Below are positions 37,945 to 46,255 of a stretch of DNA of 64,000 bases, piece by piece. Every line of letters starts with the position of its first letter. Within the stretch, counting starts at the first letter, position 1. Source of the stretch: Euzebyella saccharophila (GTDB lineage: Bacteria; Bacteroidota; Bacteroidia; Flavobacteriales; Flavobacteriaceae); contig NZ_JACYFJ010000004.1 in NCBI RefSeq assembly GCF_014855495.1, positions 186,001-250,000 of the forward strand, written 5' to 3'. Below the pieces are notes generated by a model, which was given only the letters and a program-made list of their open reading frames with translations, was not told the DNA's origin and did not search any database. Made by a program: the position numbers and the translations under genes.

Positions 37945-39138
37945 TTAAGCTAGCACTTCTTTTACTTTATCCGCAGCTTCTTGAAACTGAACTGCGGAGT
38001 GAACTGCCAAACCAGAATTATCAATTATTTCCTTGGCCAATTCTGCATTCGTTCCTTGTAAACGAACAATAATTGGAACCTTTATCGCATCTCCCATATT
38101 TTTATAGGCATCCACCACTCCCTGCGCCACTCTGTCGCAACGTACAATACCACCAAATATGTTTATGAGAATAGCTTTTACCTCAGGATCCTTAAGTATG
38201 ATTCTAAAGGCTTCTTCAACTCTTTTGGCATCTGCGGTACCTCCAACATCCAAAAAGTTTGCAGGTTCTCCTCCGGCCATTTTAATTAAATCCATTGTGG
38301 CCATGGCCAATCCTGCTCCGTTAACCATACAGCCCACGTTTCCGTCAAGATCAACATAGTTAAGACCAACTTCCCTTGCTTCCACCTCTATAGGGTTTTC
38401 CTCGCGTAAATCGCGCATTTCTGCATAGGGTTTTCTTCTAAAAAGAGCATTGTCATCTATGGATACTTTGGCATCAACAGCCATGATCTTATCATCCGAA
38501 GTCTTTAAAACCGGGTTGATTTCAAACATGCTGGAATCACTTTCCACATAAGCCTTGTACAGGGCAGAAACAAACTTGGTCATTTCTTTAAAAGCAGTTC
38601 CTGAAAGTCCTAAATTGAACGCAATCTTTCTAGCCTGAAAGGGCATTAATCCCGTTGCTGGATCAATTTCCTCTGTAAAAATCAAATGAGGCGTTTTTTC
38701 CGCTACCTCTTCAATATCCATACCGCCTTCTGTAGAATACATAATCATATTTCTACCTGTACCCCTGTTCAAAAGAACGGACATATAGAACTCACTGGTT
38801 TCGCTATCGCCGGGATAGTAAACATCTTCGGCAACCAAAACTTTATGAACTTTCTTACCTTCCGCAGAAGTTTGTGGCGTAATAAGGTTCATTCCTATGA
38901 TGTCACCTGCCAGTTCTTCTACCTCTTTAAGGTTTTTGGCTAATTTAACACCTCCACCTTTTCCTCTACCACCAGCGTGAACCTGGGCTTTGATTACGTG
39001 CCAGCCTGTTCCGGTTTCAGCAGTCAGTTGTTTTGCGGCCTCTACAGCTTCTTTTGCGTTGTGGGCCACTATGCCACGCTGAATGCGTACTCCAAAACTG
39101 GCCAAAATTTCTTTTCCTTGGTACTCGTGAAGATTCAT
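37945..39138 (-). CDS. sucC: Succinate--CoA ligase (ADP-forming) subunit beta
   Basis: 397 residues, normal length. It makes or uses ATP while interconverting succinyl-CoA and succinate in the TCA cycle, with the alpha subunit SucD (not in this window). The ATP-grasp N-terminal domain begins MNLHEYQGKEILASFGV and includes KAQVHAGGRGKGGGVK. The C-terminal CoA-ligase-type domain includes GCMVNGAGLAMATMD, GGEPANFLDVGG and INIFGGIVRCDRVA. A good promoter (TTG-N21-TATTTTTG) lies upstream and a strong terminator downstream, so it is a single-gene unit. Cytoplasmic. Confidence 0.97.
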   Translation of the reverse strand: MNLHEYQGKEILASFGVRIQRGIVAHNAKEAVEAAKQLTAETGTGWHVIKAQVHAGGRGKGGGVKLAKNLKEVEELAGDIIGMNLITPQTSAEGKKVHKVLVAEDVYYPGDSETSEFYMSVLLNRGTGRNMIMYSTEGGMDIEEVAEKTPHLIFTEEIDPATGLMPFQARKIAFNLGLSGTAFKEMTKFVSALYKAYVESDSSMFEINPVLKTSDDKIMAVDAKVSIDDNALFRRKPYAEMRDLREENPIEVEAREVGLNYVDLDGNVGCMVNGAGLAMATMDLIKMAGGEPANFLDVGGTADAKRVEEAFRIILKDPEVKAILINIFGGIVRCDRVAQGVVDAYKNMGDAIKVPIIVRLQGTNAELAKEIIDNSGLAVHSAVQFQEAADKVKEVLA

Positions 39139-39169
39139 ATGTTAAGGGTCTAATTTTTACGTTTAGGAA

Positions 39170-39201
39170 CAAAAATAGGTAACTGTACGGTCTTTTTACA
39201 A
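39170..39201 (-). promoter_or_regulatory. Promoter of sucC
   Basis: On the minus strand TTG (39201-39199) is followed by 21 bases and then TATTTTTG (39177-39170), an exact match to the Bacteroidota -33/-7 promoter. The start codon is about 32 bases further on. Confidence 0.65.
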
Positions 39202-39295
39202 TTTAGGCGTAGCAAATTCCAAAAAAATGCTTCAAAAAGAAACACTTTTGTTTATTGTCCCCTTATAGAATACAAGATGGCGATTTAAAAACAGC

Positions 39296-39934
39296 TTACA
39301 TATTAAAGTCCTTGAAGTCCAAGGGGTCAAAATTCCTAAAATCCCCATTCATCTTTATAGTCTTTTTTGTTCGGTCTACCTCGGTCAATACTGCAATAGT
39401 AGAAAGCAAATGTTCATAGATGTAATCCAAACGTTTTGATTCACTGGACATTTGCAAAAGTTCATATTCTTGATCGAAAGACAAGCCCATTTTGTGGATC
39501 AATACATAACTGTGAAATTTCTCTATGGGCATACGGTCGTAGGGCACTTCCATAATATCATAGAGCTCATATATCTTATTTAAAACCTTTTCTCGTTGTT
39601 CTAGATCAGTATCATTGATATTTTCAATAAAATCAACTTCTCCACCTGCATAGAGCTTTCCATCCATTTTATTATCAAAACTTAGAATTTTAAAGGCTTG
39701 GCGCGCAATACAGGTAACATCCATCTCGCCTCCTTCATAAGTATTTACAATTTCTACCAGTTGCACCTCTGTACCGTAAACCATTTTATTGTCTATAAAA
39801 ACTGGAATACCAAAGGTGATGGCCTCACCCCTACAATCCCTGATCAATTGCTTGTAACGATCTTCAAAGATGTGAAGAGGAACCGTTTCCCCAGGAAAAA
39901 AAATAGATTGTAAAGGAAAAAATGGAAGTCTCAT
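39296..39934 (-). CDS. LON peptidase substrate-binding domain protein
   Basis: 212 residues corresponding to the N-terminal substrate-binding domain of Lon (PF02190) alone, without ATPase or protease parts. It begins LPFFPLQSIFFPGETVPLHIFEDRYKQLIRDC, the typical entry of this domain, and continues through ITFGIPVF, GTEVQLVEIVNTYEGGEMDVTCIARQAFKIL. The C-terminal 80 residues are helical. Such free-standing proteins are common; a protein-quality-control role is presumed from the domain only. Cytoplasmic. It lies 157 bases upstream of sucC on the same strand, but sucC has its own promoter. Confidence 0.85.
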   Translation of the reverse strand: MRLPFFPLQSIFFPGETVPLHIFEDRYKQLIRDCRGEAITFGIPVFIDNKMVYGTEVQLVEIVNTYEGGEMDVTCIARQAFKILSFDNKMDGKLYAGGEVDFIENINDTDLEQREKVLNKIYELYDIMEVPYDRMPIEKFHSYVLIHKMGLSFDQEYELLQMSSESKRLDYIYEHLLSTIAVLTEVDRTKKTIKMNGDFRNFDPLDFKDFNM

Positions 39935-40052
39935 TTTAAGTGTATTTCACGTAAAAATACAACTGAATTTAAGGCTGGGCAAAAAAAGAGTTCTTATACG
40001 ATTGTTTTATTTATAACATTATGTTTTATTTTTAAAACCTGTATTTGATTTC

Positions 40053-40083
40053 TTGCCCATATCAATAGAACACGTTAGTTTTG
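40053..40083 (+). promoter_or_regulatory. Promoter of lysA
   Basis: TTG (40053-40055), 20 bases, then TAGTTTTG (40076-40083): an exact Bacteroidota -33/-7 pair. The lysA ATG is 19 bases after the -7 box. Confidence 0.7.
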
Positions 40084-40101
40084 CGCAAAACTTAAAGGAC
40101 T

Positions 40102-41343
40102 ATGAATAATGCCGATTTGCTCAAGATAGCCAAGACTTATGGCGATCCCGTTTACGTTTATGATTCAGAAAAAATCATTTCCCAGTTTAACAGACTTACC
40201 AATGCTTTTAACACTGTTAAAAAGTTAAAACTAAACTACGCAGCCAAGGCCCTATCAAATATTGCCATTCTTAAATTGATGAACAGTTTAGGTAGCGGAT
40301 TGGATACAGTCTCCATACAGGAGGTACAATTAGGCTTAATGGCCGGTTTTAAACCGGAGTCCATTATATTTACACCAAACGGCGTTTCTTTAGAAGAAAT
40401 AGAAGAGGCCGCCAAGTTGGGCGTACGTATCAATATAGACAACCTATCTATCTTGGAGCAGTTTGGTAGCAAGCATCCGGATATTCCGGTATGTATTCGC
40501 ATCAACCCACACGTAATGGCAGGTGGAAACTCCAAAATTTCCGTTGGACATATAGATAGTAAATTCGGCATCAGCATACATCAAATTCCGCACTTATTGC
40601 GAATTGTTGAAATCACCAAAATGAATATAAATGGTATTCATATGCATACAGGAAGTGATATTCTGGATATTGATGTATTCCTTTATGCTTCTGAAATTCT
40701 GTTTGAAACCGCCAAAAACTTTAAAAATCTTGAGTTTATAGATTTTGGTAGTGGTTTTAAGGTTCCTTACAAAGAAGGCGATATAGAAACAAATGTGGAG
40801 GAGTTGGGCAAAAAACTTGGGTCTCGCTTCAATGAGTTCTGTAAAGAATATGGCAAAGAGTTGACCTTGGCATTTGAACCCGGTAAGTTCTTGGTGAGTG
40901 AAGCCGGTAACTTCTTGGCCAAAGTAAATGTTGTTAAGCAAACCACTTCTACGGTATTTGCCAGTATAGATACAGGTTTTAACCACCTTATTAGACCAAT
41001 GTTGTATGGTGCTTCCCATAGAATTTTAAATATTTCAAACCCTGATGGGCGTGAACGCTATTATTCCGTGGTAGGCTACATATGTGAAACGGATACGTTT
41101 GCAAGTAACCGACGTATTAACGAAATTTCTGAAGGCGATATTCTATGCTTTAAAAACGCCGGTGCGTACTGTTTTACTATGGCGAGTAATTACAACTCAC
41201 GCTTTAGGCCCCCAGAAGTGCTTTGGCACGAAGGAAAGGCCATTTTAATTCGGGAACGGGAATCTTTTGACGACCTTATCAAACTACAGGTTGATGTAAA
41301 GGATTTATTTGCACCTAAAAAGGCAAAAGCTGAAGCAAAATAA
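40102..41343 (+). CDS. lysA: Diaminopimelate decarboxylase
   Basis: 413 residues. It decarboxylates meso-diaminopimelate to L-lysine, the last step of lysine synthesis, with PLP. It is a fold-type III (alanine-racemase-like) barrel plus beta domain. PLP-lysine K49 is in LNYAAKALSN. HMHTGSDI, FGSGFKVPY (glycine-rich phosphate loop) and AFEPGKFLV follow, then CETDTFA in the C-terminal domain and a GAYCFTMASNYNSR dimer-interface motif that contributes to the active site. It has a clear promoter just upstream. The next gene, a secreted thioredoxin, has its own -7 box 19 bases after the lysA stop. Confidence 0.95.
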   Translation: MNNADLLKIAKTYGDPVYVYDSEKIISQFNRLTNAFNTVKKLKLNYAAKALSNIAILKLMNSLGSGLDTVSIQEVQLGLMAGFKPESIIFTPNGVSLEEIEEAAKLGVRINIDNLSILEQFGSKHPDIPVCIRINPHVMAGGNSKISVGHIDSKFGISIHQIPHLLRIVEITKMNINGIHMHTGSDILDIDVFLYASEILFETAKNFKNLEFIDFGSGFKVPYKEGDIETNVEELGKKLGSRFNEFCKEYGKELTLAFEPGKFLVSEAGNFLAKVNVVKQTTSTVFASIDTGFNHLIRPMLYGASHRILNISNPDGRERYYSVVGYICETDTFASNRRINEISEGDILCFKNAGAYCFTMASNYNSRFRPPEVLWHEGKAILIRERESFDDLIKLQVDVKDLFAPKKAKAEAK

Positions 41344-41361
41344 AAAGGCATAATTTTTCGT

Positions 41362-41369
41362 TAGCTTTG
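41362..41369 (+). promoter_or_regulatory. Candidate -7 box of the thioredoxin-family gene
   Basis: TAGCTTTG matches TAnnTTTG, 41 bases before the ATG at 41411. No clear -33 TTG is present at the usual spacing. Confidence 0.45.
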
Positions 41370-41410
41370 GTATAATTGTTGGACTAACCAACTATGTAAA
41401 TTCCATAAGT

Positions 41411-41941
41411 ATGAAAATTGCTTTTACCAGAAGTTTGCTCTTAGGTTTCCTAACCTTGCTTTCAGCTTCCTTTAACGCCTATGCGCAGGAAGTGGAATGG
41501 CTATCTTGGGACCAAGCCGCCGAATTGGCCAGTACCGATAAAAATCCTAAAAAGATTTTTGTAGATGTGTACACCGATTGGTGCGGATGGTGTAAGAAAA
41601 TGGACAAGGACACCTTTCAGGACCCGGAAGTGGCAGAATACATGGCCAAAAACTTCTATATGGTAAAATTAGATGGTGAAGGTAAAGACCCTATTGAATT
41701 TAAAGGAAAGACCTATAAGTTTGTTCCGCAAGGAAGAAAAGGATATCATGAATTTGCTGCAGCCCTTTTACAAGGAAGGTTAAGCTACCCTACTACCATC
41801 TTTTTGGATGAGGAAATGAACATGCTTAGCCCTGTACCGGGATACCAGAAACCAGAGCCCTTTTTGGCCATTGCCAAATATTTTGGAGACAATATTTATA
41901 AAGAAAAAGATTGGTCCTCCTATTCGGGACAAGGTAAATAA
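41411..41941 (+). CDS. Secreted thioredoxin-family protein
   Basis: 176 residues with a signal peptide ending near residue 26 (SFNAYAQ). The thioredoxin-like fold carries the redox pair CGWC at C58-C61 in VYTDWCGWCKKMDKDTF, the pattern of the thioredoxin_7/DsbD-gamma-like group. The cis-proline position follows in YPTTIFLDEE. It should act in the periplasm as a thiol reductase or disulfide carrier; the partner is unknown. A compact terminator follows at once. Confidence 0.88.
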   Translation: MKIAFTRSLLLGFLTLLSASFNAYAQEVEWLSWDQAAELASTDKNPKKIFVDVYTDWCGWCKKMDKDTFQDPEVAEYMAKNFYMVKLDGEGKDPIEFKGKTYKFVPQGRKGYHEFAAALLQGRLSYPTTIFLDEEMNMLSPVPGYQKPEPFLAIAKYFGDNIYKEKDWSSYSGQGK

Positions 41942-41945
41942 AAAG

Positions 41946-41974
41946 AAACCCCAACATTTAAGTTGGGGTTTTTT
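41946..41974. terminator. Bidirectional intrinsic terminator
   Basis: AAACCCCAAC (41946-41955) pairs with GTTGGGGTTT (41962-41971), followed by more T. It lies between the convergent thioredoxin and lipoprotein genes. Confidence 0.9.
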
Positions 41975-41977
41975 GTG

Positions 41978-42409
41978 CTATTTTTTTAAGTATTTCTGTC
42001 CACAACCTTCAATACATGGATAAGAAAGAACAAGTGAACCTTCCTCAAGATGGTAAAAGATTTTAAAATCTTCCGTAGTACATCCATCCGGTAGTAAATA
42101 ATTTTCAGAAGAAAATTGAGAGATAATAGTGTCGTTCATCACATACGCACCAGAAGTATTGGCACCGGCGTCGGAATTTAAATCACAAAGCTCACCATTG
42201 GATTTAAAGATTCCGTCTTCTAAAAATTCAATCGACTTTTCACTATCAACTTTTTGGTATTCCCCACTTCCGTCACCTGGATCGGTATATTGTTCCACCA
42301 ATAACCAAGTACCGATCAACCCGGGATTCTCTGGATTTATTTCATCGTCATTATCCGAACAGGATAAACCTATTACCGTAAATAGAAACAAAAAACTCCA
42401 TTTTTTCAT
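41978..42409 (-). CDS. Lipocalin-like lipoprotein
   Basis: 143 residues. The signal peptide ends in lipobox GLSC at about residue 17, followed by an acidic linker (SDNDDEINPENPG). The mature part begins LIGTWLLVEQYTDPGDGSGEYQ and shows alternating strands, as in the small lipocalin-like proteins (GxW motif) common in flavobacteria. Four cysteines in the C-terminal part (LCDL, DGCTTED, SYPCIEGCGQ) could form two disulfides. Ligand and role unknown. Located between guaB and the thioredoxin gene. Confidence 0.7.
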   Translation of the reverse strand: MKKWSFLFLFTVIGLSCSDNDDEINPENPGLIGTWLLVEQYTDPGDGSGEYQKVDSEKSIEFLEDGIFKSNGELCDLNSDAGANTSGAYVMNDTIISQFSSENYLLPDGCTTEDFKIFYHLEEGSLVLSYPCIEGCGQKYLKK

Positions 42410-42476
42410 ATTGTATTTTTTAATCTAAACAGATATAATATGAAAAAATTGTTCTTTTTCCCGAAAAGATAAGTGT

Positions 42477-43949
42477 CTACCTACTATAATTTGGAGACTC
42501 TTTGGTGATGGTAACGTCATGTGGATGACTTTCATTGATACCACTTGAAGTTATTTTTACAAAGCGACCGCTCTCCTTGAGGGAATTAATATCCTTAGCT
42601 CCACAATAGCCCATACCCGCACGTAGACCACCTACAAACTGATGGATACTTTCATACAATTCTCCTTTATAGGGCACACGACCTACAATACCTTCCGGAA
42701 CCAATTTTTTAATGTCATCTTCCACATCCTGGAAATAACGGTCTTTACTACCTTCTTTCATAGCTTCTACGGAGCCCATTCCCCTATAGGACTTGAACTT
42801 ACGACCTTCATAAATGATGGTCTCTCCTGGAGATTCCTTGGTTCCCGCTAAAAGACTACCTAACATAACCGTATCTGCCCCTGCAGCAATTGCCTTGGGA
42901 ATATCTCCCGTATAACGGATACCTCCATCTGCAATGACCGGCACTCCCGACCCTTTGATGGCGGCCGCAACTTCCAACACCGCTGAAAACTGAGGAAAAC
43001 CAACCCCGGCAACTACCCGGGTGGTACAAATGGAACCGGGTCCAATACCAACTTTAACCGCATCTGCCCCTGCTTCGACCAAATATTTTGCCGCTTCGGC
43101 CGTAGCAATATTTCCTACTATTACTTCCAGATTTGGAAATTTGGCCTTTACCTCTTTTAACACGGAAACAACACCTCTGGTATGCCCATGAGCTGTATCA
43201 ATCACCACAGCATCCACTCCGGCTTCCACCAAAGCTTCTGCCCTATCTATGGCATCTGGCGTTACACCAATGGCAGCTGCCACACGTAAACGACCAAATT
43301 CATCCTTATTGGCAATTGGTTTAAGGGTGAGTTTTGTAATATCCCTAAAGGTAATAAGCCCAATCAGCTTATAATTTTCATCAACGACCGGAAGTTTTTC
43401 AATCTTGTTTTCTTGTAAAATATCTTCCGCTTGCTCCAAAGAGGTCTCCCTACCTACCGTAACAAGGTTTTCTGAGGTCATTACCTCTGAGATGGGCCTG
43501 TCATTATTTTTTTCAAATCTTAAGTCCCTATTGGTTACGATACCCAAAAGTTTATTGTCCTCATCCACAATTGGAATACCACCAATACTAAACTCTTTCA
43601 TACTCGCCTTGGCATCCCTCACCTTAGAGTTTAGGGGTAAGGTTACAGGGTCTAAAATCATACCACTTTCCGCACGTTTTACCTTACGTACTTTTACCGC
43701 TTGTTGATCTATGGTCATATTCTTATGAAGCACACCTATACCACCTTCCTGCGCCATGGCAATAGCCATTCTAGATTCTGTAACGGTGTCCATAGCAGCG
43801 GAAACTACCGGTACATTGATAGTAATGTTACGAGTGAATTTAGTTTGAATATTTACTTCTCTGGGAAGTACTTCAGAATAAGCTGGAACGAGGAGTACGT
43901 CATCATACGTTAGACCTTCTCCTAGTATTTTGTTAAGGTGGGCTTCCAT
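42477..43949 (-). CDS. guaB: Inosine-5'-monophosphate dehydrogenase
   Basis: 490 residues from the ATG at 43949 ([22 protein letters not shown]); the frame is open nine codons further. It oxidises IMP to XMP with NAD+, the committed step of GMP synthesis. It is a TIM barrel with two CBS domains inserted at about 95-210 ([21 protein letters not shown] and [27 protein letters not shown]). The catalytic loop is GPGSICTTR, and [18 protein letters not shown] and the flap region RGMGSVEAM follow. Complete. A -7 box TACATTTG (43981-43974 on the minus strand) and a perfect palindrome lie between promoter and start codon, a possible control site. Confidence 0.97.
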   Translation of the reverse strand: MEAHLNKILGEGLTYDDVLLVPAYSEVLPREVNIQTKFTRNITINVPVVSAAMDTVTESRMAIAMAQEGGIGVLHKNMTIDQQAVKVRKVKRAESGMILDPVTLPLNSKVRDAKASMKEFSIGGIPIVDEDNKLLGIVTNRDLRFEKNNDRPISEVMTSENLVTVGRETSLEQAEDILQENKIEKLPVVDENYKLIGLITFRDITKLTLKPIANKDEFGRLRVAAAIGVTPDAIDRAEALVEAGVDAVVIDTAHGHTRGVVSVLKEVKAKFPNLEVIVGNIATAEAAKYLVEAGADAVKVGIGPGSICTTRVVAGVGFPQFSAVLEVAAAIKGSGVPVIADGGIRYTGDIPKAIAAGADTVMLGSLLAGTKESPGETIIYEGRKFKSYRGMGSVEAMKEGSKDRYFQDVEDDIKKLVPEGIVGRVPYKGELYESIHQFVGGLRAGMGYCGAKDINSLKESGRFVKITSSGINESHPHDVTITKESPNYSR

Positions 43950-43950
43950 A

Positions 43951-43970
43951 GCAATTAAAGATTTAATTGC
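43951..43970. promoter_or_regulatory. Perfect palindrome in the guaB leader
   Basis: GCAATTAAA (43951-43959) and TTTAATTGC (43962-43970) are separated by two bases. The element sits directly before the guaB ATG and near the expected transcription start, so it could be an operator or an mRNA hairpin controlling initiation. Confidence 0.45.
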
Positions 43971-43973
43971 GTG

Positions 43974-43981
43974 CAAATGTA
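43974..43981 (-). promoter_or_regulatory. -7 box of guaB
   Basis: TACATTTG on the minus strand matches TAnnTTTG exactly and lies 24 bases before the start codon. No clear -33 TTG was found. Confidence 0.5.
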
Positions 43982-44131
43982 ATGAATTTTATTGGTTTTG
44001 TGGCCCGAATACCGCCCCGGTTGTTATGTGCTAAAACCGTTGTGAAATTTAACTGGAAACCTTTCTATTTAATTGTCATATTTTCCATCAAAAATATTCG
44101 AAAAGGTACTTATAAAAACACCTATTTAGTA

Positions 44132-45295
44132 CTAGGAAACCCTTGAAGAAAGGGGTGAACTCACTGAGTTTTTCCTTTTATATTTTCTACCATACCACAG
44201 TAAAACGCCCGTAACCGGTAAAGAGGCTACCACCAAGCTACTTAAAAAAGCTATTATCTTTCCAAATATCCCACCAATAGCACCTACGTGAATGTCGTAA
44301 TTCATACGGATAAGCTTATCCGCTAATTTGGCATCCCCGTACTTGCCATAAATACCTTCAGTTTCAATTTCCTCTAATGTGGTCTGATCAAAATAGCGAT
44401 AGTCGTTTTCGTAGTACAATCCGTCCGTTTTTGCTACCTCAACATAAATACTAACGCTGTCTGCGTAGGGGTAATGAATTTCATAATTGAGTGCCGTAGG
44501 GTCTTCTCTTCGCAATCGGGATATTAAACGGTCTATTGGTGGAGCATTTGTTTCGGCTGGGTCTTTTTCAGTTTTGTTATTGGGAATATAGAACATGGCT
44601 GTTTTCTCTCCCCCAATTCCCTTATAAACGGAGGAGTACATCCAATCAAAAGCCATTATTGAACCCGTAAAGGCCAATATAAATCCAAGAATATAAACAT
44701 AGAAACCCAAGACAGCGTGTAAATCGAAGTTTTTGCGTTTCCATTTTGTGGTTGCTTTCCAATCAAATTTCAATCGTTGCCTAAAATGTTTTCGTTTCTT
44801 GGGCCACCATAAAATTAGACCGGATACCAGAATAAACATAAAGAGGAAAACAGAAATAGAAACCACTTGTTCCCCAATTTCTGCAGGCAGCCAGAGCCTA
44901 ACATGACCTTTAAGTACAAAGGCAAAAAAGCCACTAAAATGGTCCTTAAGGCCCAAAATCTCCCCAGTATAAGGGTTTAGAAAAACGCTTTGATAAAACT
45001 CAGGATCCAATTCATAAAAAATAACATCCAGAGCCTCATTTGGTTGGCCAAAAATAGTTCCATGAACATGCTTATTGGGAAAAACTTCCTTGGCCAAATT
45101 TTGTGCTTGTGTCGCAGTAATCATTTCACCATCCTTTTCCACTACGATAAAAGGCTCTACATATAAAGATTCAATTTCATCCTTAAAAACCCATAAGCAA
45201 CCGGTGATACTCACGATAAAAACTACGATTCCCGTAACCAACCCTAAAATTTGATGAAACTTAAGAACTGTTTTTTTAAAAGAAAACTTTGCCAT
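44132..45295 (-). CDS. PepSY domain-containing membrane protein
   Basis: 387 residues of the PepSY-associated TM family (PF03929). Four membrane segments are clear: about 13-33 (ILGLVTGIVVFIVSITGCLWV), 146-166, 196-217 and 350-373. A large periplasmic part with a PepSY region (TATQAQNLAKEVFPNKHVHGTIF) lies between the first two. Conserved His residues lie at membrane borders (KFHQILG, KGHVRLW, DLHAVLG, YDIHVGAIGG). Relatives are often linked to iron-siderophore reduction or uptake; that role is inferred. The small cysteine-rich protein gene ends 58 bases upstream on the same strand, so the two may be co-transcribed. Confidence 0.88.
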   Translation of the reverse strand: MAKFSFKKTVLKFHQILGLVTGIVVFIVSITGCLWVFKDEIESLYVEPFIVVEKDGEMITATQAQNLAKEVFPNKHVHGTIFGQPNEALDVIFYELDPEFYQSVFLNPYTGEILGLKDHFSGFFAFVLKGHVRLWLPAEIGEQVVSISVFLFMFILVSGLILWWPKKRKHFRQRLKFDWKATTKWKRKNFDLHAVLGFYVYILGFILAFTGSIMAFDWMYSSVYKGIGGEKTAMFYIPNNKTEKDPAETNAPPIDRLISRLRREDPTALNYEIHYPYADSVSIYVEVAKTDGLYYENDYRYFDQTTLEEIETEGIYGKYGDAKLADKLIRMNYDIHVGAIGGIFGKIIAFLSSLVVASLPVTGVLLWYGRKYKRKNSVSSPLSSRVS

Positions 45296-45353
45296 TAAAA
45301 AGAAAGAAGAATTTATGGTTGAAACGAAATGGTGTACCTACAAAAACGGTGTT

Positions 45354-45695
45354 TTAATTCTTGATGCGATATTGTTTTAAGGTCTCATCCATATTTAAAA
45401 TAAATTGGGTTCCCTTGACCAAATCTTCCATTTCTTCCAAAATGGGCTCTGAAACTTTAAGGCAAATATCCACCAAGGGATTGCTACACCAAATCTTATT
45501 GCACTTGCCTCCTTTGCAGGTAGCGCATTGGCATGGTGCATCCGAATCCTGAATGACACTTAGAAAATGGCCCAAATCAGACGCTGACATAAATATGCCT
45601 ACCGTATCTACCACAAGTTGCAATTTGCATTCTTTGTTAGGTGCTTCAAAAATTTTATAAAAGGCTCCATAATTGTTTCCATATATAAGTTCCAT
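45354..45695 (-). CDS. Small cysteine-rich cytoplasmic protein (DUF6686-like?)
   Basis: 113 residues. Core: LIYGNNYGAFYKI, LQLVVDTVGIFMSASDLGHFLSVI, a cysteine cluster CQCATCKGGKCNKIWC, and a closing helix-strand VSEPILEEMEDLVKGTQFILNMDE. The cysteine spacing suggests a metal site. It looks like a Bacteroidota family that I associate, unsurely, with DUF6686. The divergent neighbour at 45899-46252 is a paralogue with the same plan. The gene precedes a PepSY membrane protein and has a leader that ends in an intrinsic terminator 17 bases before its ATG, implying control by attenuation. A redox or iron link is inference. Confidence 0.7.
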   Translation of the reverse strand: MELIYGNNYGAFYKIFEAPNKECKLQLVVDTVGIFMSASDLGHFLSVIQDSDAPCQCATCKGGKCNKIWCSNPLVDICLKVSEPILEEMEDLVKGTQFILNMDETLKQYRIKN

Positions 45696-45712
45696 GAAAT
45701 TTTGTTGGATTT

Positions 45713-45816
45713 AAAAAAAGCCGACAACCCAACCTAGAAAAGGTTGCCGGCAAAACTAACTCAAACATTTAGTTCTACGAAAAATCGTAGGATTATCAGA
45801 AATTGATTTCCGATAA
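45713..45816 (-). ncRNA. Structured leader / candidate attenuator or small RNA
   Basis: Three hairpins in a row, read on the minus strand: 45816-45793 (arms TTATCGGAAAT and ATTTCTGATAA), 45790-45775 (CTACGA, TTTT loop, TCGTAG), and a 10-base-pair stem 45751-45742 / 45729-45720 (GCCGGCAACC, GGTTGTCGGC) followed by seven T at 45719-45713. In the first and third stems the single mismatch of the plus strand becomes a G-U pair on the minus strand, so the minus-strand RNA is the one that folds. The last hairpin is a typical intrinsic terminator, 17 bases before the ATG at 45695. Confidence 0.6.
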
Positions 45817-45821
45817 CAAAA

Positions 45822-45829
45822 CGAAGATA
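45822..45829 (-). promoter_or_regulatory. Weak -7 box for the structured leader
   Basis: TATCTTCG on the minus strand matches TAnnTTTG with one mismatch and lies just before the first hairpin. A TTG lies 16 bases further upstream, slightly closer than usual. Confidence 0.3.
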
Positions 45830-45863
45830 CACACTTATTTTTAATCAATCTAAATAAAATTAT

Positions 45864-45871
45864 TAAATTTG
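45864..45871 (+). promoter_or_regulatory. -7 box of the plus-strand cysteine-containing gene
   Basis: TAAATTTG matches TAnnTTTG exactly and lies 27 bases before the ATG at 45899. No -33 TTG is evident. Confidence 0.5.
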
Positions 45872-45898
45872 GATGAGCCTTTAATCTGATAATCTTCT

Positions 45899-46252
45899 AT
45901 GGACGATATACACCTTTTATATAATAATAACTTAGGCTTAGCCTTTCAATGGAAATATGTTAATTCTGAAAAGCAGAAAAAGGTACAGCTTGTTTTTAGG
46001 GACACTGGCTTGTTTCTAAGTATTCCCCAACTAGTTATTTTTTCGAATAATATCAAAACATGTAAGCTTTCTTCCCAATGTACACCATGCCCAAGCAACA
46101 GTAATTGCAGAAGTATTTTGATAGAATCACCTTTTAAAAGTGTTTCTTTTGCCATGAACCAGAAGGAGGTGGAGGAAATTGAGGACCTTGTGGAAGGAAC
46201 TCTTTTTCAATTGAATTTAGATGAGTACCTAAGTGACCTTATCAACAAGTAA
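45899..46252 (+). CDS. Small cysteine-containing protein, paralogue of 45354-45695
   Basis: 117 residues. The plan equals that of the divergent neighbour: LLYNNNLGLAFQWKY, VQLVFRDTGLFLSIPQLVIFSNNI, cysteines in CKLSSQCTPCPSNSNC, then MNQKEVEEIEDLVEGTLFQLNLDEYL. One cysteine of the neighbour's cluster is missing, so a metal site, if present, may differ. No signal peptide. It has its own -7 box. The convergent HMG-CoA-lyase-like gene ends 3 bases after its stop, with no terminator between. Function unknown. Confidence 0.65.
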   Translation: MDDIHLLYNNNLGLAFQWKYVNSEKQKKVQLVFRDTGLFLSIPQLVIFSNNIKTCKLSSQCTPCPSNSNCRSILIESPFKSVSFAMNQKEVEEIEDLVEGTLFQLNLDEYLSDLINK

Positions 46253-46255
46253 TTA

